A stretch of 7,983 nucleotides of DNA from assembly GCA_002431545.1 (NCBI GenBank), contig DJFY01000106.1, positions 24,769-32,751 of the forward strand, written 5' to 3'. Source of the stretch: Cellvibrionales bacterium UBA5860. Its GTDB lineage: Bacteria; Pseudomonadota; Gammaproteobacteria; Pseudomonadales; Porticoccaceae. This document shows positions 1 through 5,555 of the stretch, one piece after another; position 1 is the stretch's first letter; each line of letters starts with the position of its first letter. A program made the translations under genes and the position numbers. The notes under the pieces are model-generated. The model made no database searches. It was not told where the DNA came from and was given only the letters and a program-made list of their open reading frames with translations.

Positions 1-590
1 TCGCCACTATCGCGGACGAAAGAAAGCGCTATGAAGTCTACCTCGTTGGCAATGGCGAAATCGATGTCTTTTTTATCTTTCTCGGTAATAGACGGCAGAT
101 TTACACGTATTCCCGGCAAATTCACGTGTTTTTTGCTCTTGAGTACACCGCCGTCGAGAACCTTGCATTTCATCGTCTGTTGGTGTTTTTCCAGCACTTC
201 AAGGTTGATCAGACCATTATCGACGGTAATTTTATCGCCAATGTTGACGTCGTTGACCAGGTCGGCATAGTTGATTTGTATCGAGCCCGCTTCCACGTCT
301 GAGGTGCCGCGGGCCACCACGGAAATCACATCGCCCGTGTTCAGGTTGAGATCGTTGTTGAGATCCCCGGTGCGGATTTCCGGACCCTGGGTGTCGACGA
401 GTATCGCCACGGGGTGATCGATCCTGCGATTCAGCATCTGAATATTCTCGATCACCGAACGGTGAAAGTCGTGATCCCCGTGAGACATATTCAGCCGCGC
501 GACGTTCATGCCCTGCCGGGCGAGCTGTTCCAGCATTGTCGGCGAGCTGGTTGCGGGCCCGATGGTGCAAATGATTTTGGTTTTTCTCAT
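1..590 (-). CDS. pyk: Pyruvate kinase, N-terminal part (cut by window edge)
   Basis: Pyruvate kinase makes pyruvate and ATP from phosphoenolpyruvate and ADP, the last step of glycolysis, in the cytoplasm. The visible 196 residues hold the start of the (beta/alpha)8 barrel and all of the B domain (about residues 82-160). The N-terminus [13 protein letters not shown] is typical. [10 protein letters not shown] (31-40) carries the substrate Arg32 and the K+ ligands Asn34 and Ser36. [11 protein letters not shown] (65-75) carries the K+ ligands Asp66 and Thr67. Glu71 is the residue that marks K+-dependent pyruvate kinases; E. coli PykA-type enzymes have Lys there. Together with [14 protein letters not shown] (153-166), this points to the PykF-like rather than the PykA-like type. 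More than half the protein, including the C-terminal domain, lies beyond the left edge. The ATG at 588-590 follows an AGGGGA Shine-Dalgarno that overlaps the ygfA stop, so the two genes are probably co-transcribed and perhaps translationally coupled. Confidence 0.95.
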   Translation of the reverse strand, partial: MRKTKIICTIGPATSSPTMLEQLARQGMNVARLNMSHGDHDFHRSVIENIQMLNRRIDHPVAILVDTQGPEIRTGDLNNDLNLNTGDVISVVARGTSDVEAGSIQINYADLVNDVNIGDKITVDNGLINLEVLEKHQQTMKCKVLDGGVLKSKKHVNLPGIRVNLPSITEKDKKDIDFAIANEVDFIALSFVRDSG

Positions 591-594
591 TACT

Positions 595-600
595 TCCCCT
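595..600 (-). promoter_or_regulatory. Ribosome binding site of pyk overlapping the ygfA stop
   Basis: On the minus strand AGGGGA (600 to 595) stands four bases before the pyk ATG, and its first two bases belong to the ygfA TAG stop (601-599). A ribosome finishing ygfA would sit on the pyk start region, which suggests coupling. The spacing is short but workable because the purine run continues as AGGGGAAG. Confidence 0.6.
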
Positions 601-1207
601 AGTTTGTTGGCGAGCGCTCAAAGCGGATCAGCGCTTTTTCGGTAACCACGGCGTCCATACCTACGTCCCAGGGCGAGGGTGTCAGCGATGGCACTTCCTG
701 GCTGCTATAGGCGAGTCCGATCAACCGGGGGCGCCGGCGTGTTCGCTGTCGAAGGGAGGCGAGTGTCCGATCGTAGTAACCGCCTCCCATGCCCAGGCGG
801 TTGCCTTCTCGATCAAAGGCGACGAGCGGTAAAAAAATAATATCCAGGGTCCAGGGGTCGGCGATATTGCCGGGCTTTAGTCGCGGCTCGGCAATGCCAA
901 AGCGGTTTCGGCGCATGCGCTCCTGGCCTCGGTAGCGAACAAAGTGCAAGTGGCCCCGGCGCAGCGGCTGCAAAACCGGCAGGTAGCAGGCGACCTTGCG
1001 TTGCAGGGCGTCCTGTAGGAGATCGCCGGGGTCGATTTCGCCGTCATTGGCCATGTATAGCGCTACGCGGTCGGCGCGTAAAAGATACTGATCTCGGCTC
1101 AGGTGACTCAGAATCTGGCGACTGGCGTTTCGCGCGTGCGCCGGCGATAACTTGCGTCGTCTCTGGCGCATGCTGCGCCGCAATTGCCGCTTGGAATAAC
1201 TGTTCAT
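599..1207 (-). CDS. ygfA: 5-formyltetrahydrofolate cyclo-ligase
   Basis: This enzyme (5,10-methenyl-THF synthetase, EC 6.3.3.2, also called fau) uses ATP to turn 5-formyl-THF into 5,10-methenyl-THF. It returns a dead-end, inhibitory folate to the one-carbon pool. The 202-residue product matches the family's usual length of about 180-200. Signature motifs are GEIDP (56-60), FGIAEP (103-108), the phosphate-binding loop GMGGGYYDR (139-147) and [11 protein letters not shown] (180-190). The N-terminus is very rich in Arg and Lys. I chose the ATG at 1207; the frame stays open upstream to a TTG at 1249, but [11 protein letters not shown] matches the normal family N-terminus. GGGAGG at 1221-1226 is the likely binding site, although 13 bases away. 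The position downstream of 6S RNA is the classical ssrS-ygfA arrangement, where the mRNA can arise by readthrough of the 6S transcript. Confidence 0.95.
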   Translation of the reverse strand: MNSYSKRQLRRSMRQRRRKLSPAHARNASRQILSHLSRDQYLLRADRVALYMANDGEIDPGDLLQDALQRKVACYLPVLQPLRRGHLHFVRYRGQERMRRNRFGIAEPRLKPGNIADPWTLDIIFLPLVAFDREGNRLGMGGGYYDRTLASLRQRTRRRPRLIGLAYSSQEVPSLTPSPWDVGMDAVVTEKALIRFERSPTN

Positions 1208-1414
1208 ATCAATCGGCGAACCTCCCGCCACAGAATATGGGAAACACAAGACATATGCGAGACACTGAATTATAAAACTACGACATGCTGTGTCGCGGGG
1301 AAAATGGAGGCGCTAAAACCGATTGCAAGTCCCACGGTTGCGTTCCGTGGGTCTACGGAAGCGGCACAGTCGCTGCGGCAGACGTCTGGCAGAAGGGGGC
1401 GGCCTGTTACAACA
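1208..1414 (-). other. Leader between 6S RNA and ygfA with competing hairpins
   Basis: This stretch holds no convincing gene. On the minus strand, just after the estimated 6S end, comes a short hairpin (CCTGTT-GT-AACAGG, 1416-1403) without a U tract. A ten-base palindrome CAGACGTCTG follows at 1379-1388. Next are two overlapping hairpins. One is TTCCGT-AGACCC-ACGGAA (1360-1343) and the other is CCCACGG-AACGCAA-CCGTGGG (1351-1331). They share bases 1343-1351 and so cannot form together. A further small hairpin CGACA-CAGCA-TGTCG (1295-1281) is followed by TAGTTTTAT and a TATAAT at 1274-1269. I see no canonical Rho-independent terminator, which fits readthrough from 6S RNA into ygfA. Any regulatory role is inference. 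Confidence 0.5.
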
Positions 1415-1584
1415 GGTCCCGGAGGTGCCGCCGTCAATGTGGCCTTGAACCCGATGGTTCAAGGTGGGGATCGCACAGGCGCCTTAGGCTTTCCGGCTCG
1501 CGGACATGCACACTGTCGTCTGCTCTGAACCCCGAGGGTACTTTATCGGCTCAAGGACTTCGTGACTAGCAAACACCCCAGGAG
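1415..1584 (-). ncRNA. ssrS: 6S RNA
   Basis: 6S RNA binds sigma70-RNA polymerase, mimicking an open promoter, and damps transcription in stationary phase. The evidence is position (between zapA and ygfA, as in other gammaproteobacteria) and sequence. The 5' arm CCTGGGGTGTTTGC pairs with the 3' arm GGCGGCACCTCCGGGACC. The conserved CCTTGAGCCGATA of the central bubble and the hairpin CCTTGAACC-ATCG-GGTTCAAGG (1464-1443, a perfect nine-base-pair stem) match the E. coli RNA. By alignment with E. coli, product-RNA synthesis would begin opposite position 1545 and read AUCGGCUCAAGG. The 5' end is set by the TATAAT at 1590-1595. The 3' end is estimated from pairing and could be 5-15 bases off. At about 170 nt it is slightly shorter than the 184 nt E. 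coli RNA. Confidence 0.93.
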
Positions 1585-1589
1585 GCTCG

Positions 1590-1595
1590 ATTATA
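1590..1595 (-). promoter_or_regulatory. -10 box of the 6S RNA promoter
   Basis: A perfect TATAAT on the minus strand lies six to seven bases before the expected 6S RNA 5' end. The -35 region 17 bases upstream (CTAATA) is poor, so the promoter probably relies on its -10 box. This would make 6S RNA independent of the zapA promoter. Confidence 0.7.
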
Positions 1596-1638
1596 GCGCA
1601 CCTCTATGAAGATATTAGCGGCATTTGCCGGGCCGGTC

Positions 1639-1953
1639 TCAGACGCTTGGGTGGTTTAGTTCCTCGAGTGCCTTGCTGAGCTTGCGATCCAGTCGGGCCA
1701 GGCCGCGTTTAGAGGATTCGTTGGTTTCTGCGCGATTTTCGGCTTTGAACAGATCGTAGGAGAGATTGAGCGCGGTCATAATGGCGATGCGTTCGAGGCC
1801 GATTACGCTGCCTGACTTACGAATTTCGCGCATGCGTTGATCGACCACCAGGGCCGATTGCTGCAGTGCAGCGACTTCATCGGGCGGGCATTGAACCTGG
1901 TACTCTTTATCTAGAATTCGTACGGGTATGGTTTGCGGGGCTTCCTGGCTCAA
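1639..1953 (-). CDS. zapA: Cell division protein ZapA
   Basis: ZapA binds and cross-links FtsZ protofilaments and so stabilises the Z ring at mid-cell. The 104-residue product is close to the usual 100-110. The N-terminal globular domain is seen in PVRILDKEYQVQCPPDE (10-26). The helix ALQQSALVVDQRMREIR (29-45) follows, and the conserved ERIAIMTALNLSYDLF segment (54-69) leads into a charged C-terminal coiled coil ending in LSKALEEL. The start is a TTG at 1953-1951; no ATG fits near it. GGAAGG at 1962-1967 is an excellent binding site eight bases upstream and lies inside the last codons of the preceding gene. The gene follows the ZapB-like gene by four bases, so both are presumably made from one mRNA. 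6S RNA follows on the same strand. Confidence 0.95.
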   Translation of the reverse strand: MSQEAPQTIPVRILDKEYQVQCPPDEVAALQQSALVVDQRMREIRKSGSVIGLERIAIMTALNLSYDLFKAENRAETNESSKRGLARLDRKLSKALEELNHPSV

Positions 1954-1957
1954 TGGC

Positions 1958-2167
1958 TTAACCTTCCGGGTTCAGCGTTTTTAGGCGAGTGATCATGCGC
2001 TCGATACGTGTGCGTGCCTGCTCGTTTTTTTCCAGCAGCTTGCCGCGTTCGCTGATCCATTCGGACTCGCGATCGCGCAGACCGGCGTTTTCTTTCTGCA
2101 GTTTATTGCTCAATTCCACCAGCTGGTCAATTTTCTGTTCCAGGGCGTCCATTGTATCGGTGGGCAT
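1958..2167 (-). CDS. ZapB-like coiled-coil protein (TIGR02449 family)
   Basis: This small protein of about 69 residues is almost entirely one coiled coil: heptads of Leu, Ile and Val spaced by Glu, Lys, Gln and Arg run from MDALEQKIDQLVELSNKLQKE to the end. The C-terminal RIERMITRLKTLN matches what I recall of the TIGR02449 family. Members sit directly upstream of zapA in pseudomonads and relatives and are described as ZapB-like. A role as ZapA partner at the Z ring is likely from context, not shown here. The start is uncertain: ATG at 2167 is my choice, GTG at 2182 would add five residues, and ATG at 2152 would remove five. None has a clear Shine-Dalgarno. The promoter at 2201-2229 would place the transcript start near 2194, which suits the ATG at 2167. 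Confidence 0.85.
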   Translation of the reverse strand: MPTDTMDALEQKIDQLVELSNKLQKENAGLRDRESEWISERGKLLEKNEQARTRIERMITRLKTLNPEG

Positions 2168-2200
2168 AGTATTCGCACGCACGCTACTTATGAGCAGCCT

Positions 2201-2229
2201 ATATTATGGCGCCCTGTTGGCTTGGTCAA
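2201..2229 (-). promoter_or_regulatory. Sigma70-like promoter of the zapB-like/zapA operon
   Basis: On the minus strand TTGACC (2229-2224, five of six consensus bases) is followed after exactly 17 bases by TAATAT (2206-2201, four of six). The expected transcript start is near 2193-2196, leaving about 27 bases of leader to the ATG at 2167. It faces away from ygfB. Confidence 0.6.
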
Positions 2230-2345
2230 CATTGTTAATCTGGTTTCGAGGATTGGTTCCGCTTTGTTTCCGGGCAGCGTAATCGCCGTCGACCAGCGAT
2301 TTACCCGTGTCGTGAACAGTGGTCGCGATGTTAGGATAGGCTATG

Positions 2346-2351
2346 AAGGAG
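2346..2351 (+). promoter_or_regulatory. Ribosome binding site fixing the ygfB TTG start
   Basis: AAGGAG lies nine bases before the TTG at 2361. The in-frame TAA at 2358-2360 rules out any start further upstream, so this site decides that ygfB begins with TTG. Confidence 0.75.
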
Positions 2352-2360
2352 ACATTTTAA

Positions 2361-2912
2361 TTGATTTATTTTGAAACGCTGGATCACAGTCTGATGCTTG
2401 CCGGCCTCGACGTCGATCCGGCCGAGCTGCAGGGCGGACTCGCCGGTTTGGTGTCGGGCGGGCGGCGCTTGCAGGCAGATGAGATGCCGGCGTTTTTTGC
2501 CCAGTTAACCGAATTGCCCGCCGATCAGTTCGTCCCTGTACAGGATGTGCTGACAGCACTGCAGGAGCAGACCCTCGAGCAGCTTAATACCAGCGAAGCG
2601 TTGCTGGAGCTTATGTTGCCGGACGATGACGAACCCCTGTCGGTCCGAGTGCTTGGCGTATGCCATTGGTGTCGGAGTTATCTCGCCGGCCTGGGGCACT
2701 CTGGCTTGTCGGGCGAAACGGCGCTGGCACCCGATGTCTCCGAAGCCATGCGGGATCTCGCGACCATCGCGCTGGTCGATCCGGACGGGGAGGGTCGGGA
2801 TGACGATGAAGCCAGTTACGCGGAACTGGTCGAGTTTATTCGCGTGGCAGTGTCCCTGATACACACTGAGCTCCACCATTTAATGCATGGATCCGATCGG
2901 GTCCGACACTAG
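2361..2912 (+). CDS. ygfB: YgfB / UPF0149 family protein
   Basis: YgfB is a small, soluble, all-helical acidic protein of the UPF0149 family. Its molecular role is not general knowledge; in Pseudomonas aeruginosa it has been reported to lower expression of an alp/AmpDh3 pathway and so affect beta-lactam resistance. The 183-residue product compares with 192 in E. coli. Family features are DPAELQGGLAGLVSGG (18-33), the acidic LMLPDDDEPLSVR motif (83-95), the W-containing segment CHWCRSYLAGLG (100-111) and the C-terminal SYAELVEFIRVAVSLIHTEL (151-170). The start is TTG at 2361 with a strong AAGGAG nine bases upstream; an in-frame TAA directly precedes it. pepP begins 14 bases after the stop, the usual ygfB-pepP-ubiH order. 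Identification rests on motifs plus neighbours. Confidence 0.9.
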   Translation: MIYFETLDHSLMLAGLDVDPAELQGGLAGLVSGGRRLQADEMPAFFAQLTELPADQFVPVQDVLTALQEQTLEQLNTSEALLELMLPDDDEPLSVRVLGVCHWCRSYLAGLGHSGLSGETALAPDVSEAMRDLATIALVDPDGEGRDDDEASYAELVEFIRVAVSLIHTELHHLMHGSDRVRH

Positions 2913-2926
2913 GGCAAGAGTATTTG

Positions 2927-4243
2927 ATGATAACCGAGAAAGAATTTGCGCGCCGGCGGCGGGATCTAATGGCGATGATGGAAGAGGACAGTATTGCCAT
3001 CATCACCGCGTCACCGGAAAAGCCCCGCAGCCGGGACACCTATTATCCCTACCGGCAGGACAGCGACTTTTATTATTTATGCGGCTTTCCCGAGCCCGAG
3101 GCGGTTCTAGTGCTGATTCCGGGTCGTGCCCACGGGCAGTTTGTCATTTTCTGTCGGGATCGGGATCCGGCGCGGGAAATCTGGGATGGTTATCGTGCCG
3201 GACCGGAGGGTGCCTGCGAACAATATGGTGCCGATGACGCGTTTCCGATCTCCGACATCGACGATATCCTGCCTGGCCTGCTCGAGGGCAAGGCACGAGT
3301 TTATTATGCGGTCGGCAAGGACAGGGATTTCGATCAGCACCTGATGGCGTGGGTAAATGATATTCGTGGTCGTGCGCGCGCCGGTGCGGTGCCCCCGGGC
3401 GAGTTTATCGATCTGGATCATCTGCTGCACGAAATGCGTCTCTTCAAGAAGCCCGCCGAACTCAGGATCATGCGCAAAGCCGCCAAGATTTCCGCCGAGG
3501 CCCATTGCCGGGCGATGCAGGCGGTCGAGCCGGGAATGTACGAATATCAGTTGCAGGCAGAACTCGAGCATCATTTTGCACGCGCTGGCGCACATTTTCC
3601 TGCCTACTCATCCATTGTCGGCGGTGGCGGCAACGCCTGTATCCTCCACTACATCAGCAACGACTGTCCCCTGCAGGATGGCGACCTGGTATTGATTGAC
3701 GCCGGTTGTGAATACGAGCACTACGCGGCGGATATTACCCGCACGTTTCCCGTCAATGGAGGCTTCACTCAGGAGCAGAAGGCTATTTACGACCTGGTGC
3801 TGACGGCGCAGCTCGAAGCTATCGATGCGGTTCAGGCCGGGCGCCACTGGGACGAACCCCATAAGGTGACGGTAGAAGTCATTACGGCCGGCCTGGTGGA
3901 ACTGGGTATCCTCAAAGGCAAGGTGTCCGAGTTGATTGAGAAGGGCGCTTATACTGAATACTACATGCACCGTGCCGGTCACTGGCTGGGTATGGATGTA
4001 CACGATGTCGGCGATTACAAGGTCGATAATGAATGGCGTCTGCTGGAGCCGGGCATGGTGATGACGGTAGAGCCGGGCATTTACATTTCGCCCCATGACC
4101 GTAAAGCGGCAAAAAAATGGCGCGGCATTGGCGTGCGTATAGAAGACGATGTGGCGATTACCCGTAAGGGTACGGAGGTGCTGACAGCCGGTGTGCCCAA
4201 GACGGTGACCGATGTCGAAGCGCTAATGGCGGATCGGGGTTAG
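2927..4243 (+). CDS. pepP: Xaa-Pro aminopeptidase (aminopeptidase P)
   Basis: PepP removes the N-terminal residue from peptides whose second residue is proline, in the cytoplasm, using two Mn2+ ions. The 438-residue product matches E. coli PepP (441). An N-terminal domain (about 1-170) with YPYRQDSDFYYLCGFPEPEAVLVL is followed by the pita-bread catalytic domain. All five metal ligands are present: Asp258 in LIDAG, Asp269 in AADITRTFP, His352 in GHWLGMDVHDVG, Glu382 in VEPGIYI and Glu406 in RIEDD. His359 and the conserved IVGGGGNACILHY segment are also there. I prefer the ATG at 2927; a TTG directly before it at 2924 would add one residue. AAGAG at 2916-2920 is a modest binding site. ubiH follows after 26 bases. 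Confidence 0.97.
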   Translation: MITEKEFARRRRDLMAMMEEDSIAIITASPEKPRSRDTYYPYRQDSDFYYLCGFPEPEAVLVLIPGRAHGQFVIFCRDRDPAREIWDGYRAGPEGACEQYGADDAFPISDIDDILPGLLEGKARVYYAVGKDRDFDQHLMAWVNDIRGRARAGAVPPGEFIDLDHLLHEMRLFKKPAELRIMRKAAKISAEAHCRAMQAVEPGMYEYQLQAELEHHFARAGAHFPAYSSIVGGGGNACILHYISNDCPLQDGDLVLIDAGCEYEHYAADITRTFPVNGGFTQEQKAIYDLVLTAQLEAIDAVQAGRHWDEPHKVTVEVITAGLVELGILKGKVSELIEKGAYTEYYMHRAGHWLGMDVHDVGDYKVDNEWRLLEPGMVMTVEPGIYISPHDRKAAKKWRGIGVRIEDDVAITRKGTEVLTAGVPKTVTDVEALMADRG

Positions 4244-4269
4244 CGTGGGTATTCGAGGGTGCGTAAGCG

Positions 4270-5493
4270 GTGACGATGCCAGCTGAAACCAGGCGGGCGG
4301 ATATCGCTATTCTGGGTGACGGGCTCACCGCGCGTTGCCTGGCGCTGCTATTGAACAGGTATTTGCCGGGCTGTCGGCTTGAACGGCTGCACCCGGTGCC
4401 AAAAGCGGCTGTCGATGCAACGTCGCACCGGGCCATCGCGTTGTCCGAAGGCAGTCGCCGCATTCTCGTCGAGCTGGGCGTGTGGCCCCGGATAGAGCAA
4501 GCCGCGGCTGCGATCGTCGAAATCGACGTCTCCGATCGTGGCCACCCCGGCAGTGTGAGGATGAAAGCCGCCGAACAGAACCTGGCCAGTTACGGCCATG
4601 TTATCGAATACCGCGATTTAACCTCTTTAATTGCCGACGAGTTACAGGAGCGCGTGACAGCCAGTCCAAAGCAGGTCGACTATCAGCAACTGCGGTTACG
4701 GCCGGTCAGGGGCGGCATGCAGATATCCGCGGGTCAGTTCCAGGTGGAAGCGCAGCTGGTTCTGGTGGCGGATGGTGCTTTGAGGCAAGCCCTGCAAGCC
4801 CTGGGCTTTGGCTTCCTCGAAAAAGATTACGACCAAACTGCGCTGACGGCGGAACTTATACTTTCCGAAGCACATGGCGGACTCGCTTTCGAGCGCTTTA
4901 CTGGCACCGGTCCGGTGGCTTTGCTGCCGCTCAAACCCGGGGGCGGGCGGTCGCGCGCTTCGCTAGTGTGGACATTACCGCCGGCGCGTGCGGAGGAACT
5001 ATTCGCGTTGCCGGAACAGCATTTTATAGCGGAGCTCAACGGCGTACTGGGTGGGCGTTCGGTTGCGGTTGCCAAAGTACGGCACCGGAAATTGATATCC
5101 CTGTCCCGCGTCCTTGCCAGCGAACAGTGGCGCCGGCATGTGATTCTGTTGGGATCGGTAGCACATAGTCTGCACCCGGTGGCGGGTCAGGGTTTCAATC
5201 TGACGCTGCGCGATATCGAAACGCTCGCCAAATTGCTGGCACAGGCGCGCGCGCGCGAAGAGAACCTCGGAGATTTAGCCCTGCTCGAAAGTTATGGTCG
5301 ACAGCGTAGCGTCGACCAACGGCGTGTCGTGGCCTTCAGCGACAATCTTCCCCGTCTCTTTGCCAATGGGAATCCGCTGGTGGCGGCAGGCAGAAACCTG
5401 GGCTTGCTGGCTCTCGATGCGGTACCTCCCCTGCGCCATGCCTTCGCCCGTTTCGGCGCCGGTTTGCATAAACCCGGTGTGCGCGCAAGATGA
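4270..5493 (+). CDS. ubiH: UbiH, 2-octaprenyl-6-methoxyphenol 4-hydroxylase (ubiquinone synthesis)
   Basis: UbiH is an FAD monooxygenase of the UbiH/UbiF/COQ6 family that adds a ring hydroxyl during ubiquinone synthesis, in the cytosolic Ubi complex. The 407 residues compare with 392 in E. coli. Shared with E. coli UbiH are SHRAIALSEG (52-61), LGVWPRI (69-75), the telling VSDRGHPG (87-94), LAFERFTGTGPVALLPL (205-221), HPVAGQGFN (302-310) and GRNLGLLALD (374-383). Odd points: the dinucleotide loop reads GDGLTA (16-21) rather than GxGxxG. The usual GDAAH flavin motif reads GSVAH (295-299), although E. coli UbiH itself has GNAAQ. The start is GTG at 4270 with GAGGG at 4255-4259 ten bases upstream; ATG at 4276 is the alternative. 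The stop TGA overlaps the ATG of a 21-codon frame that leads to ubiI. Confidence 0.92.
   Translation: MTMPAETRRADIAILGDGLTARCLALLLNRYLPGCRLERLHPVPKAAVDATSHRAIALSEGSRRILVELGVWPRIEQAAAAIVEIDVSDRGHPGSVRMKAAEQNLASYGHVIEYRDLTSLIADELQERVTASPKQVDYQQLRLRPVRGGMQISAGQFQVEAQLVLVADGALRQALQALGFGFLEKDYDQTALTAELILSEAHGGLAFERFTGTGPVALLPLKPGGGRSRASLVWTLPPARAEELFALPEQHFIAELNGVLGGRSVAVAKVRHRKLISLSRVLASEQWRRHVILLGSVAHSLHPVAGQGFNLTLRDIETLAKLLAQARAREENLGDLALLESYGRQRSVDQRRVVAFSDNLPRLFANGNPLVAAGRNLGLLALDAVPPLRHAFARFGAGLHKPGVRAR
5295..5318. repeat. Eight-base inverted repeat inside ubiH
   Basis: TGGTCGAC (5295-5302) and GTCGACCA (5311-5318) form a perfect inverted repeat around an eight-base spacer, within codons for about residues 342-350 of UbiH. 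The encoded residues (YGRQRSVDQR) fit the family, so the repeat may be a codon coincidence. Confidence 0.4.
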
Positions 5494-5555
5494 TTCAGTT
5501 CGAGGTGGTGAAACATAGATGGGCGGTGAAGGCGAAAAGGGCAGTGGAAAATTAG
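5490..5555 (+). CDS. Possible 21-codon coupling ORF between ubiH and ubiI
   Basis: An ATG at 5490-5492 overlaps the ubiH stop as ATGA. The frame runs 21 codons to a TAG at 5553-5555, immediately followed by the ubiI ATG at 5556 in the same frame. The peptide would start MIQFEVVKHRW, is basic (six Lys/Arg against two Glu), and resembles nothing I know. It has no Shine-Dalgarno of its own, so translation would depend on ribosomes ending ubiH. A sensible role would be to carry ribosomes across the 62-base gap to ubiI, whose own binding site is weak. Chance is a real alternative for so short a frame. A second overlapping frame starts at ATG 5519 behind GAGGTG. Confidence 0.22.
   Translation: MIQFEVVKHRWAVKAKRAVEN

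Larger units (their letters stand above)
2183..2360. other. Divergent intergenic region, zapB-like / ygfB
   Basis: This 178-base gap separates the two divergent operons. It contains the leftward promoter at 2201-2229. A rightward promoter must also lie here; the best I see is TAGGAT at 2332-2337 (four of six bases of a -10 box) with no good -35. It ends with the ygfB ribosome binding site. I see no clear operator palindrome and no gene. Confidence 0.5.

Noticed and set aside
232..621. Minus-strand frame of 129 codons over pyk
   Set aside because: It is an out-of-frame shadow; the true pyk frame gives a clear pyruvate kinase sequence from 590 to the window edge.
1269..1274. Perfect TATAAT on the minus strand upstream of ygfA as a separate ygfA promoter
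   Set aside because: No -35-like hexamer lies 16-18 bases upstream, and the stretch is AT-rich enough to produce the match by chance. It remains possible but is not supported.
1184..1569. Plus-strand open frames of 114 and 94 codons
   Set aside because: They lie antisense to the 6S RNA gene and its leader, have low-complexity Arg/Gly/Cys-rich products and resemble no family.
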